Shown: positions 36,789-45,896 of the stretch, in pieces | Layout of the letters: the number at the start of each line of letters is the position of its first letter | Position numbering within the stretch: the first letter of the stretch is position 1 | Assembly (NCBI GenBank): GCA_022710585.1 | Contig: JAKLGV010000001.1 | Span: 62,001-126,000, forward strand | Direction: 5' to 3' | Source of the DNA: Deltaproteobacteria bacterium | Lineage (GTDB): Bacteria; Desulfobacterota; Syntrophia; Syntrophales; Smithellaceae | DNA: 64,000 nucleotides | The notes under the pieces: generated by a model | Seen by the model: the letters and a program-made list of their open reading frames with translations, nothing else | Database searches by the model: none | What the model was told of the DNA's origin: nothing | Program-made: the position numbers and the translations under genes

Positions 36789-38645
36789 TCAATTGTTGTG
36801 GGCTATCTTTGCTGAACCTTTATTTTTATTTTTCTTCTTTCCCTCAAAATAAGCCGACAATATTTTGCGGGCCACCGGCGCGGCAACCGCGCCGCCGCCG
36901 CCGGCATTTTCCAGAATCACCGCGACGACAATCTCCGGATTTTTCGACGGCGCATAACTGGCAAACAGGGCATGATCTTTCTGAAAAGCGCCCAGGATCT
37001 TCCGGCGTCGCGCCTTTTCATTCTCAGGCAACCCCAGCACCTGGGATGTTCCCGTCTTGCCGCAAACCTCAACACCCGATAATTTTGCGTTCGCGCCTGT
37101 ACCGCCCGGATCATTCACCACCCCTTTTAAAGCGTCGTTTAAAATTTCGATCGTCCTGGCGCTCAGTTTCAGATCCCCCTTTTTCGTCGGCAAAAACTCT
37201 TTATAGATCTTGCCGTCGGTCGTCTGGATCTGCCTGACCAGATAGGGTCGCCACAATGTGCCGCCATTGGCAAAAGCGCCGAAGGCATTGGCCAACTGCA
37301 TGGTGGTCACAAGATTATAGCCCTGCCCGATGGATATGGATATCGTCTCGCCCATCTGCCAGGCTTCTCTTTTTCTTTTCAGCTTCCATTCTTTGGTGGG
37401 CACCAATCCCTTTTTCTCATTGGGCAAATCGATTTGTGCGACCTCTCCCAGTCCGAAACGCCTTGCGTATTCAGCGATCTTGTCCACCCCCAGCATTTTG
37501 CCGATCGTATAAAAATAGACATCACAGGATCCGACCATCGCCTGATGCAGATTGACGGAACCGTGCCCCCCTTTCCGCCAGCAGCGATAGGTTCTGTTCC
37601 CCAGTGTGAACGCGCCGTTGCAGAAGACCCGGGTATCGGGAGTGATGATGCCTTCTTCCAGAGCGGCCGCGGCCACAATCAGCTTGTAGGTCGAGCCGGG
37701 CGGGTATTGTCCGGCAATGGCCTTGTTGGACAAAGGAGCGAACGGATTATTCTGCAACTGACTCCACTGCTCGCCGGAAATGCCTTCATAAAATAAATTC
37801 GGATCAAAAGAGGGGGAACTGACCATGGCCAGCACCGCACCGTTGCGCGGATCCATCACCACGACAGAGCCCGCTTTTCCCTGAACCGCGTTCCATGCCG
37901 CTTTCTGCAGATCGGCATCGATGGTCAGGACCATATTATAGCCGGCGACCGGATCAATTCTGCCCATATTCTTGATTTCTTTACCGTAGGCGTTGACTTC
38001 CACCAGCTCCGCGCCGCGCTGACCGCGAATGAAAGCATCAAAAAACCTTTCCAGCCCATGCTTTCCGGAAACATCGCCGTAGCCATACTTACCCGCGCTT
38101 TGTTCTATTTCTTTCCTGCTGACTTCACCGGTGTAGCCGATGACCGGCGCCAGAATTTCTCCATCCAGATACAAACGGATCGGTGAAACATCAATGTAAA
38201 TGCCCGGCAAGTTCAGGGCATTGGTTTCCACAAGCGCGATCTTCTCCATCGTCACATTTTTATCCAGTTTCACCGGCAGGTAGGGCCTCGCGTTTTTCAG
38301 CAGCGCCTGGTCATACGGGAAAGCAAGCGCTCTGTTCTCATAAAGCTGTTTGAGTCTTTCCACGGACAATTCATTGGCCTTATTCCTGTTCGGAATGTAA
38401 ATAACATCAAAGGAGGGCTTGTTGTCCACCAGCACAAAACCGTTGCGGTCCATAATCAGACCGCGCAGGGGTTTGACCTGCCGGAAGCGCACAGAATTGT
38501 TTTCTGATTTTTTCTTAAAATCGTCGCCCCGGACAATCTGCAGATAAGCCAGCCGGACCATGAGAATCGTGATCGCCGCCAGAACAAACACCACGACGAT
38601 TCTGATTCTCTCTCTGAAGTCTATCGGTTCCTGTCGGTTGAGCAT
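36789..38645 (-). CDS. mrdA: Penicillin-binding protein 2 (transpeptidase)
   Basis: 618 residues from the ATG at 38645, one base after the mreD stop; a longer frame to 38693 would overlap mreD. One N-terminal membrane segment (IVVVFVLAAITILMVRLAYL), a pedestal domain, then a transpeptidase domain with the active-site Ser in PPGSTYKL, the second motif in VGSCDVYFY and KTG in VCGKTGTSQ. It cross-links side-wall peptidoglycan with RodA. The Lys-rich tail is cytoplasm-independent padding. Confidence 0.96.
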   Translation of the reverse strand: MLNRQEPIDFRERIRIVVVFVLAAITILMVRLAYLQIVRGDDFKKKSENNSVRFRQVKPLRGLIMDRNGFVLVDNKPSFDVIYIPNRNKANELSVERLKQLYENRALAFPYDQALLKNARPYLPVKLDKNVTMEKIALVETNALNLPGIYIDVSPIRLYLDGEILAPVIGYTGEVSRKEIEQSAGKYGYGDVSGKHGLERFFDAFIRGQRGAELVEVNAYGKEIKNMGRIDPVAGYNMVLTIDADLQKAAWNAVQGKAGSVVVMDPRNGAVLAMVSSPSFDPNLFYEGISGEQWSQLQNNPFAPLSNKAIAGQYPPGSTYKLIVAAAALEEGIITPDTRVFCNGAFTLGNRTYRCWRKGGHGSVNLHQAMVGSCDVYFYTIGKMLGVDKIAEYARRFGLGEVAQIDLPNEKKGLVPTKEWKLKRKREAWQMGETISISIGQGYNLVTTMQLANAFGAFANGGTLWRPYLVRQIQTTDGKIYKEFLPTKKGDLKLSARTIEILNDALKGVVNDPGGTGANAKLSGVEVCGKTGTSQVLGLPENEKARRRKILGAFQKDHALFASYAPSKNPEIVVAVILENAGGGGAVAAPVARKILSAYFEGKKKNKNKGSAKIAHNN

Positions 38646-38646
38646 G

Positions 38647-39141
38647 CTAGACCTTATCTTCGTAAAGCAGCCATCCCGTTCGATCCATCCCATAAAAGAA
38701 CAGGGGGGCCAGCAATCCGATAATCAGCGCTTTGATCACCATCACCGGATAGGCAGCCGCCAAGACGTTGATCTCGAAAGCCAGATAGTAGAAAAAAATG
38801 ACCAGGGTTTCTTTGAACAAAACGCAAACAAAACTGAAAGTAACAATAATATGTGTTTTCTCCGTGTCCAGCCAGTCGGATATGTAAAATGCGCTCCAGA
38901 AAACAACCATGTAAATTAAAGTGCCAACTCCCGGCACCGAGCCGCTGAGGCAATCAAACGCCAATCCGACAACAAGCGCCAACCATGTTCCCCGCATGAA
39001 CTCCAGGCGAAAACCGGCGTAAATCGTGACCAGCAGGGATAATTCGAAGACGAAACGGCTGGAGAAAACGACATCCGTCATCACCGATTGCAGGACAATT
39101 AACAATACGGATGCGATGGGCAGCAGAAGGTAATAGAGCAT
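38647..39141 (-). CDS. mreD: Rod-shape protein MreD
   Basis: 164 residues with five or six membrane segments and little else. The sequence RGTWLALVVGLAFDCLSGSVPGVGTLIYM matches the conserved middle of MreD. Position between mreC (2 bases away) and mrdA settles the identity. It helps link MreC to the elongation machinery. Confidence 0.9.
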   Translation of the reverse strand: MLYYLLLPIASVLLIVLQSVMTDVVFSSRFVFELSLLVTIYAGFRLEFMRGTWLALVVGLAFDCLSGSVPGVGTLIYMVVFWSAFYISDWLDTEKTHIIVTFSFVCVLFKETLVIFFYYLAFEINVLAAAYPVMVIKALIIGLLAPLFFYGMDRTGWLLYEDKV

Positions 39142-39143
39142 GG

Positions 39144-39968
39144 TTATTTCAGCGTCTGTTCATCAGATGATAAAACCAGCACGTCCTCCAGTTTTGACAA
39201 ATCGACAAAAGGCGCGACCGTGATTTTTAAAAAAAGTCCGGCGGCTTTTCTGTCCACATCAATGACCTGTCCGATGAGCCATCCTTTGGGAAAAACGCCT
39301 CCCATCCCCGAAGAGATAACCACATCGCCCTTTTGAACATCCTGGGTCTTGGAAATATATTTCAAAATCATCCCCTGGGAGCCGGCGCCGCTGATAATCC
39401 CCTGCGTTCGATTGCGCTGAACAATCGCATCCACATTGCTGTTCTCGTCAATCAGCAGCAGCACACGGGACGCATGCCAGGAAACATCAATGAGGCGTCC
39501 GATCAATCCCGGATAGGCAATCACCGGCATCCCCTCCCGCAAACCGTCCGATGAACCTTTGTTGATGAGCACCGTCCGGGAAAGCGCGGCCTGTTCCCTG
39601 CCGATGACCCGGGCGCCGGTAAAGCGATAAGGATAATGATCCGTGATGGCCAGAAGTTTTTTTAATCGCTGTGCCTCGTAATAACTTTCGCGATAGGAAA
39701 CAATATTGGCTTTGAGTTCATTGACCTTATTTTTTAATTTCTTATTTTCCTCCTGAATGCCGACCAGCAGAACATAACGGGACCAGGCATCTTGAATCCC
39801 CTGCAGGGAACCGCTGAAGACGCCGTAGACCGGGGAGGCGGTTTCCATAACCATTTTTCTGATGAAACTATTGTCCCTGGAAACTTTAAGATTGTAAATA
39901 ATGGCGATCAACACAGCAAAGAAGACAACGGCAATAAAAATGACTATTTTATATTTTCTAAAAAACAT
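39144..39968 (-). CDS. mreC: Rod-shape protein MreC
   Basis: 274 residues: one membrane segment (IVIFIAVVFFAVLIAIIYNL), a coiled-coil (about residues 70-105; EENKKLKNKVNELKANIV) and the double beta-barrel (GARVIGREQAALSRTVLINKG, VVISSGMGGVFPKGWLIGQV). MreC binds and activates PBP2 in the periplasm. 186 bases separate it from mreB, which leaves room for an extra promoter. Confidence 0.95.
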   Translation of the reverse strand: MFFRKYKIVIFIAVVFFAVLIAIIYNLKVSRDNSFIRKMVMETASPVYGVFSGSLQGIQDAWSRYVLLVGIQEENKKLKNKVNELKANIVSYRESYYEAQRLKKLLAITDHYPYRFTGARVIGREQAALSRTVLINKGSSDGLREGMPVIAYPGLIGRLIDVSWHASRVLLLIDENSNVDAIVQRNRTQGIISGAGSQGMILKYISKTQDVQKGDVVISSGMGGVFPKGWLIGQVIDVDRKAAGLFLKITVAPFVDLSKLEDVLVLSSDEQTLK

Positions 39969-40154
39969 TTCACCCGTCAGACATATTAAAGATCGGAACG
40001 CTATCTTCCAGGATGTTCAATCGGTCGGGCTTATGGATCACACGGCACAAAAAAATAACAAACAGATTCCCGCCGATATGGATCTTGACGCGTTCGCAAT
40101 AACCATTGAAAATCAACAGGATAGATGAATCCCCAGTTATGTGAATCGTGACTA

Positions 40155-41192
<1,038 letters not shown>

Positions 41193-41375
41193 TCATCCTC
41201 CCGCATTTTACAAGTTAATATAATAACTTTCGGATTATAAGTTATTTTGCATACCGTATTTCATAAACCTAATCAACTCATTTTTAAATTATGTTTGCAT
41301 TTTGCAAATGACTATACTAATAAGTCAAAAATTTAATGGTTATCAAATATCAGTTATCTTTTTGAGGTGATTTTT

Positions 41376-42971
41376 ATGCTGAAGTTTTTTCGCAAACACG
41401 CGCGCGGCTGGTTCATGATCGCGGTCATCGCTATCATTATCATTGTCTTTGTCCTTTATTTCGGTTCAAGCAGAGGTGGCCAGCATACCAATGCCGTTGC
41501 CGTCATTGACAAAAAAATCATCAGTGAAGCTGATTTCAGAAACGAACACGAAAAGCTTCTGGACATGGCCCGCTTAAACTTAAAAGAGAAACTGACGCCG
41601 GACATGCTCAAAACGATGGATTTGAAAACCAAAGCCTATGACAATTTATTAAACAGGGAAATTATCATCGCCAAGGCCGGCGATTTAAAGATCAAGGTAT
41701 CCGACGAAGAGCTGCGCAACGCCATCATGGCCGTTCCTTCCCTTCAGACCAACGGAAAATTCGACGAGCGCAAATACCAGCAGGTTCTGCGCTACAACAG
41801 ATTATCGGCCGAGGATTTTGAAGCCCTGCAGAGGGCCGAAATGACGGCGCAGAAAATCGAAGCCTTTGTTCGCGAAGGCGTCAAGGTTTCCGATCAGGAA
41901 ATTTACGATCTCTACGTCCTGCAGAACCGGAAAATGAATCTTCATTTTCTGCAGATCGCGGGTAGTGACCTTAAAAATAAAATCTCACCCGCCCCATCGG
42001 AGCTGGAAGATTACCTCAAGAAGAACGGCAATCTGTTCCGCGTCGCCGACCAGAAAAAAATCAAATACCTGTTTTGGAGCGCCGATTCCTTCTCGGCCAA
42101 TATCAGCGACGAGGACATTAAGGGGTATTACAGCAGCTACAAAGACAAATACAAGACAAAAGACGGCAAACCCTTGCCGCTGGCCGATGTCCAGGGCGAT
42201 ATCATTAAAGAACTGAAAAAGACAAGGGGCATGCAGACCGCCTATCTGGAAGCGAAAAAAGCCAGGGATGAAATTTATCAGGAAGATAACATGGATGCCT
42301 ACGGCCGGAAGAATAATCTAACGGTTCATGCGTCCGATTTCTTCCCGGTCAACAAACCGCCGCAGGAGCTTGCGGCCGTCAAGAATTTCAACGATGCCCT
42401 TCTGAATCTGCAGAAAGGCGAACTGAGCAAAGTGATTTCCTCGGAAAACGGCTACTACCTTGTGCAGGTTGTGGACGGCAAGGCGTCCTACGTCCCGAAA
42501 CTCGCTGACATCGAAGCACAGGTCCGGCAAAGCTATCTTGAAAATGAAACAAAGATTCTTGCTGAAAAAGAGGCCAAGGCCCTTCTGGAACGCTTAAAAG
42601 CGGGCGAAAGTTTTGAAAAAATCGCCTCCGAAAAAGGATTGAGAATGAACGAAACAGGCCTGTTCCAGCCGGGCGGAACCATCCCCGGCATCGGGCAGAA
42701 TGAAAACGCCAATGAAATTCTGATGCAGCTCTCCGCGGGCAAACCCTACGCGGAAAAGCCGCTGTTCATCAACAATGCCTACTATATTTTAAAGCTGAAA
42801 GAGGCCACCGCGCCCGATGCAAAAGCCTTTGAAGCCCAGAAGGACATGTACAAAAAGATCTTCACGCAGCTCAAACAGGAAGAAGCGATGAAAACGTGGC
42901 TGGAAGGCAACAAGGCGGCGATGATCAAGGAAAAAAGAGTCCGCATCAAAAAGAAGGTGGAGGACTTATAA
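41376..42971 (+). CDS. ppiD: PpiD-like membrane-anchored peptidyl-prolyl isomerase/chaperone
   Basis: 531 residues from the ATG at 41376 (GAGGTGA upstream). One N-terminal membrane segment (GWFMIAVIAIIIIVFVLYF), a SurA_N-like chaperone domain (DKKIISEADFRNEHEKLLD, NLLNREIIIAKAGDLKI), a parvulin-like rotamase region near residues 320-380 (FNDALLNLQKGELSKVISSE), a second parvulin-like piece, and a charged tail. PpiD sits at the periplasmic exit of SecYEG and assists folding. Several parvulin active-site residues look degenerate, as in E. coli PpiD. Confidence 0.88.
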   Translation: MLKFFRKHARGWFMIAVIAIIIIVFVLYFGSSRGGQHTNAVAVIDKKIISEADFRNEHEKLLDMARLNLKEKLTPDMLKTMDLKTKAYDNLLNREIIIAKAGDLKIKVSDEELRNAIMAVPSLQTNGKFDERKYQQVLRYNRLSAEDFEALQRAEMTAQKIEAFVREGVKVSDQEIYDLYVLQNRKMNLHFLQIAGSDLKNKISPAPSELEDYLKKNGNLFRVADQKKIKYLFWSADSFSANISDEDIKGYYSSYKDKYKTKDGKPLPLADVQGDIIKELKKTRGMQTAYLEAKKARDEIYQEDNMDAYGRKNNLTVHASDFFPVNKPPQELAAVKNFNDALLNLQKGELSKVISSENGYYLVQVVDGKASYVPKLADIEAQVRQSYLENETKILAEKEAKALLERLKAGESFEKIASEKGLRMNETGLFQPGGTIPGIGQNENANEILMQLSAGKPYAEKPLFINNAYYILKLKEATAPDAKAFEAQKDMYKKIFTQLKQEEAMKTWLEGNKAAMIKEKRVRIKKKVEDL

Positions 42972-42977
42972 ACAACG

Positions 42978-43006
42978 AAGGGGTGAAGGACTGACCTTCA
43001 CCCCTT
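42978..43006 (+). terminator. Terminator of the ppiD-like gene
   Basis: A 12-bp perfect stem AAGGGGTGAAGG / CCTTCACCCCTT with a 5-base loop (42978-42989, 42995-43006), then a T-rich tract. It also faces the end of tRNA-Ala on the other strand. Confidence 0.85.
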
Positions 43007-43012
43007 ATGTTT

Positions 43013-43088
<76 letters not shown>

Positions 43089-43158
43089 GAATTCTTCTTG
43101 AACTCAAAGAGGGGCGTTCCTTAACACAGGCTATAATTGATTGTCAACAGATTTTAGC

Positions 43159-43186
43159 TTGACATTTTGACACCCATCTATATAAT
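43159..43186 (+). promoter_or_regulatory. Promoter of tRNA-Leu
   Basis: TTGACA (43159-43164) and TATAAT (43181-43186), both consensus, are 16 bases apart. They end 9 bases before the tRNA. Confidence 0.85.
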
Positions 43187-43195
43187 CCCGCGCGT

Positions 43196-43282
43196 GCCGG
43201 AGTGGTGAAACTGGTAGACGCAGGGGACTCAAAATCCCCCGCTCGCAAGGGCATCTCGGTTCGATTCCGAGCTCCGGCACCA
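43196..43282 (+). tRNA. tRNA-Leu (anticodon CAA), integration target of the island
   Basis: 87 bases. Acceptor GCCGGAG / CTCCGGC, anticodon loop CTCAAAA between GGGGA and TCCCC (anticodon CAA), a long variable arm (CGCTCGCAAGGGCATCTCG), T loop GGTTCGATTCC and encoded CCA. The gene is intact. Its part from 43222 to the end is repeated at 61579-61639, which shows that an element inserted here and restored the tRNA with its own copy of the 3' part. Confidence 0.97.
43222..43282 (+). repeat. attL, 61-bp direct repeat (inside tRNA-Leu)
   Basis: Identical over 61 bases to 61579-61639. It starts in the anticodon stem (AGGGGACTC) and runs through the CCA end. The crossover most likely lies in the anticodon-loop end, as for many tRNA-targeting tyrosine integrases. 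Confidence 0.95.
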
Positions 43283-43355
43283 TAATAAAATAAGTAACTT
43301 ATGAGAGGTTTAGGCTAAATCAGCTTAAACCTCTTTTTTGTTACTAGGTCAATAA

Positions 43356-43376
43356 TTGCCACTATGTTGCCACTTT
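43356..43376 (+). repeat. Left arm-type integrase site pair
   Basis: Two direct repeats, TTGCCACTAT at 43356 and TTGCCACTTT at 43367, 11 bases apart start to start. The same pair, in the same order, spacing and orientation, lies at 61434-61454. The spacing of one helical turn and the position near both att cores suggest binding sites for the integrase arm domain. Confidence 0.7.
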
Positions 43377-43762
43377 TGGATAAAGTTATGCTGTATTTTG
43401 ACATATTACCTCTGTAATACGGTCACTATTAGAGTCAATATCTGCTTCCCTGCCCTTTACTCACCTAAGTTTATGTCGCTAAAAGCCTCTACATAGTTTA
43501 TAAAAGAGCAAAAGAAGACAATTGTGCAACAGGTTTCTGTTTATGGAGATTCCGCTGAAAGCGGCAGGTGATTCCGGAGGAAGCAAGCACCCTGATGTCT
43601 ACTGAAAACTGCCGAGAGATCAAATAACACACCCTGCCGACATCAGTCAATATTTTCTAATTTTTTTCGCATAGAATCTCCTTTCAGTTCAAATTTATGA
43701 GCGACATGAAATAATCTGTCTGGGTACAATGATCGGCTGTATTGACTTTGTTAATGGCAGTT
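43377..43762. other. Gene-free stretch with a probable truncated cassette start and IS-end-like sequence
   Basis: No complete gene. On the minus strand a good ribosome site (AAAGGAG) precedes an ATG at 43672 whose frame stops after nine codons (MRKKLENID), right where a GC-richer block begins (minus strand TGTCGGCAGGGTG from 43642). That block, to about 43530, contains the small hairpin CCGCTGAAAGCGG. I read this as a gene start cut by a different sequence, possibly the end of an insertion sequence. A TAACAAAGTCAATACA motif (minus strand, 43753-43738) resembles the outer part of the attC-like site near 45188. Confidence 0.35.
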
Positions 43763-44176
43763 TTAATAGACTACACCATTTTTTTTAGCTATTGCTTTCC
43801 ATATTTTTTCTATAATTTTTCCTATGGCTTTAAATTCCTCACAAAGCAAAATATCACTTTTTGAGTTATTGCAATTAAAGCAAGCTAGAACTGCATTTTT
43901 CTTGTTATAATTATCAAATGGATCTAATCTTTCAATTTCTAATTTTATTCTTGTCCTTGGCCTTTTTGTATGTCTGATATCCCAATAAATCTTTTCGATA
44001 ATATTTTCTGGTATTTTACAGTAAAAACAAACAGGATCATTAGAATATTTTTCTTTATACCATTCCTTAAAATCTTCAAAACTCCAATACTCTCCTCTTT
44101 GAGGTTTATATTTCCTAATATTTCTTTCTTTCCTCTTATAAATTTTTTCCAATTCTTTATCATCTGGAATATTCAT
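43763..44176 (-). CDS. HNH-type endonuclease-like protein
   Basis: 137 residues, Lys-rich, with GGGGAG before the ATG. The zinc-ribbon type Cys pair CFYC (near residue 50), then EIERLDPFDNYNKKNAVLACFNCNNSKSD (about residues 80-108), match the HNH variant seen in many phage and defence proteins, where the second Cys pair and the final Asn/Lys close the beta-beta-alpha-metal fold. The usual first His is replaced by Arg/Asp (ERLD), as in other members of this subgroup. It would cut DNA. It is the first unit next to attL and follows an attC-like site at its 5' side. Confidence 0.65.
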   Translation of the reverse strand: MNIPDDKELEKIYKRKERNIRKYKPQRGEYWSFEDFKEWYKEKYSNDPVCFYCKIPENIIEKIYWDIRHTKRPRTRIKLEIERLDPFDNYNKKNAVLACFNCNNSKSDILLCEEFKAIGKIIEKIWKAIAKKNGVVY

Positions 44177-44186
44177 TTTATTACTC

Positions 44187-44270
44187 CCCTAACGGTGAGT
44201 TTAACCGCACCCCATTACGCCTGCTGATAAAACAGTGCCTGTCGAACTCGGCTTGAGCGGATTGCTAGGT
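44187..44270 (-). repeat. attC-like integron recombination site (strongest of the set)
   Basis: Read on the minus strand it starts ACCTAGC, continues AATCCGCTCAAGCCGAG, and ends GCGGTTAAACTCACC followed by GTTAGGG. These are close to the ends of classic attC sites such as that of aadA cassettes (AACAATTCGTTCAAGCCGA and GCGGCTTAACTCAAGCGTTAG). It is 84 bases long, forms an imperfect palindrome and overlaps the stop codon of the gene before it, as attC sites often do. Confidence 0.7.
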
Positions 44271-45086
44271 TTTAAGTATTTTACTGACTTCTTTCGGTAA
44301 CTTCATTTTATTATTTAACCACCTGAGTGCGGGAATGTTTCCAACATCATTTTTATTCTTTATAAGAAAGTCAAGAGTTGTGACTGATCGCGATCGTTGT
44401 ATTTGAAAATTTTTACTAGGTATTTTGCTGTGGCACATATTACTGTCACCACAAAACAATGGATTATTATCTTGAAAAATATTTATTAGATCATCGTGAA
44501 CGTTGTAAAAGCTATCAGCGATAGGTGGAACACCTATAAGCCTTCTTAAAGCATAAACAAAATTATCTAAAGCAAAGAGATGACCAGTATCAAACTCCAC
44601 ACCTGACAAATTATAACGATTGCTTGCGCTACCATGTGTCTTGATATCTTTAATGAATACTTCTAATGAAAATTCCTTAATTCGCTTACGGATTTCACAA
44701 TCAATATTTATGTCTTTATGAGGATATAAATTAATATTTATTAATCTTTCATCAATTTCTACTGCATCGCGAAATAGCTCATCAATAGGATGACCTTTAT
44801 ATTTTTTGTCCAACAGCGATTTCCCATTTAGCAATAAAAATGCTTTTAGATATTTCTCAATAGTTTGGGCAGCTGCCCAGAAGAAGGCTCTTGGTAACCC
44901 TCTTTGAGCAAGGAGCCTTGCAGTAAGATAGTCCTGATCTCCAGGTTTAACGAATGACTCATAAATAACTTGAACGACCTTTATTTCAATATTTGCCTGC
45001 GTTTTATCAGGCAAACGTTCAACGTTAGGAAGATCTTTTATTAAATCAGAACGATAGTAAAAACTTCTACGCTCACCGATATTCAT
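44265..45086 (-). CDS. HEPN-domain protein
   Basis: 273 residues; the ATG at 45086 has AGAGGAA upstream. The middle (about residues 50-125) has the HEPN fold pattern: DYLTARLLAQRGLPRAFFWAAAQTIEKYLKA, then GKSLLDKKYKGHPIDELF. HEPN proteins are often RNases or nucleotide-binding toxins in defence and toxin-antitoxin systems, but the RX4-6H RNase motif is not evident here. The C-terminal 150 residues are unassigned. No MNT partner gene is adjacent. It is flanked by attC-like sequences, so it may be a single mobile cassette. Confidence 0.6.
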   Translation of the reverse strand: MNIGERRSFYYRSDLIKDLPNVERLPDKTQANIEIKVVQVIYESFVKPGDQDYLTARLLAQRGLPRAFFWAAAQTIEKYLKAFLLLNGKSLLDKKYKGHPIDELFRDAVEIDERLININLYPHKDINIDCEIRKRIKEFSLEVFIKDIKTHGSASNRYNLSGVEFDTGHLFALDNFVYALRRLIGVPPIADSFYNVHDDLINIFQDNNPLFCGDSNMCHSKIPSKNFQIQRSRSVTTLDFLIKNKNDVGNIPALRWLNNKMKLPKEVSKILKT

Positions 45087-45097
45087 CAATAATTCCT

Positions 45098-45191
45098 CTG
45101 GAACAATCTACGCTACGGTGTTTGTCACAATTAAACATAAACGAGAAAATCAGCAAGAGCGTAGCGATTAGTTGTATTGAGTTTGTTATGT
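45098..45191 (-). repeat. Weak attC-like site
   Basis: The minus strand starts ACATAACAAACTCAATACA and ends ATTGTTCCAG. Its inner part has a 7-bp inverted repeat (CTACGCT / AGCGTAG). The outer 16 bases match the motif at 43753-43738 at all but one position. The right-hand core does not fit the GTTRRRY consensus, so this site is less certain. Confidence 0.4.
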
Positions 45192-45194
45192 CTT

Positions 45195-45785
45195 TTATCG
45201 TAGGCACGACAACAAAAAAGATCCGATGGATGCAATGCTCCCAGCTGCTGGTAAGCCTTTGAGTAGAGCGCTGACAACGGAAATCTTTGGTGTACCTGAT
45301 TTGAACTGCTCTTCAATGGCATCAACGACCTCATGAGCTGCTGTTCTAGCTACTTCATCTCGGATAATCCGGTTTACTTCCTGTCTAAGGGCATCAATGT
45401 TTTCAGCCACGTCAGGGTTAAGTTGAATGATGTTTATGGATCGATCAATCGAATTTTGATTGATTCGGGCATTTTGTCCGGTGATGTTGTAAGTAATGTT
45501 CTGAATTGCATTTCTAGCCTCAGGAAGACCTAGTTTTCTTACGTCCATTTGGTATCCTGCAGGTATGCCATGAAATTGCTCATGAAATCCTGGGTCGATG
45601 ACTTCATAGGTTTCTTCACCACCGTTGGACATCTTTCTCTGAATTATGTCCCTTGGTTCGATCAGGTATTTCGTGCTTTGGATAAAAATTTTGTTCTTCT
45701 GAACGCTTGCTTTGATGTCATCAAATCTGCTTCCATCTTGTTTGATAATCGTTATTTTGTCGGTCATTAAATTGTCAAAGGGCAT
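45195..45785 (-). CDS. Unknown protein with a hydrophobic C-terminal segment
   Basis: 196 residues; AGGAGG precedes the ATG. Not recognised. Residues 8-60 look like beta strands (KITIIKQDGSRFDDIKASVQ, KIFIQSTKYLIEPRDIIQRK). A Gly/Pro-rich middle follows (EQFHGIPAGYQMDVRKLGLP), then amphipathic helices (VAENIDALRQEVNRIIRDEV). The last 30 residues are hydrophobic and Gly/Ser-rich (LLKGLPAAGSIASIGSFLLS), which could insert in a membrane. Such a tail is common in small abortive-infection effectors, but no function is claimed. It lies between attC-like sites, downstream of the Ntn-hydrolase gene. Confidence 0.6.
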   Translation of the reverse strand: MPFDNLMTDKITIIKQDGSRFDDIKASVQKNKIFIQSTKYLIEPRDIIQRKMSNGGEETYEVIDPGFHEQFHGIPAGYQMDVRKLGLPEARNAIQNITYNITGQNARINQNSIDRSINIIQLNPDVAENIDALRQEVNRIIRDEVARTAAHEVVDAIEEQFKSGTPKISVVSALLKGLPAAGSIASIGSFLLSCLR

Positions 45786-45808
45786 AGTTAACCTCCTATT
45801 ATTCTAAA

Positions 45809-45872
45809 ACATAACAAAAAGTTCGAGGATGGCCGCGCATATACGACGATTCCGTGAAGAGCCTTGTTAGGT
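45809..45872 (-). repeat. attC-like integron recombination site
   Basis: 64 bases. The minus strand begins ACCTAAC (fits RYYYAAC) and ends GTTATGT (one mismatch to GTTRRRY). Inside, AACAAGGCTC pairs imperfectly with the AACAAAAAG end of the other strand, and a GC-richer centre (GCGCGGCC) forms the middle. It lies 24 bases after the stop of the Ntn-hydrolase gene and ends just before the ribosome site of the next gene, the normal position in a cassette array. Confidence 0.55.
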
Positions 45873-45896
45873 GTTATTTCGGTATGATTTGTGTGA

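Noticed and set aside
43315..43404. A 29-codon minus-strand frame with GAGGTA upstream, beside attL
   Set aside because: It runs through the arm-site pair, has no recognisable product and is within chance length.
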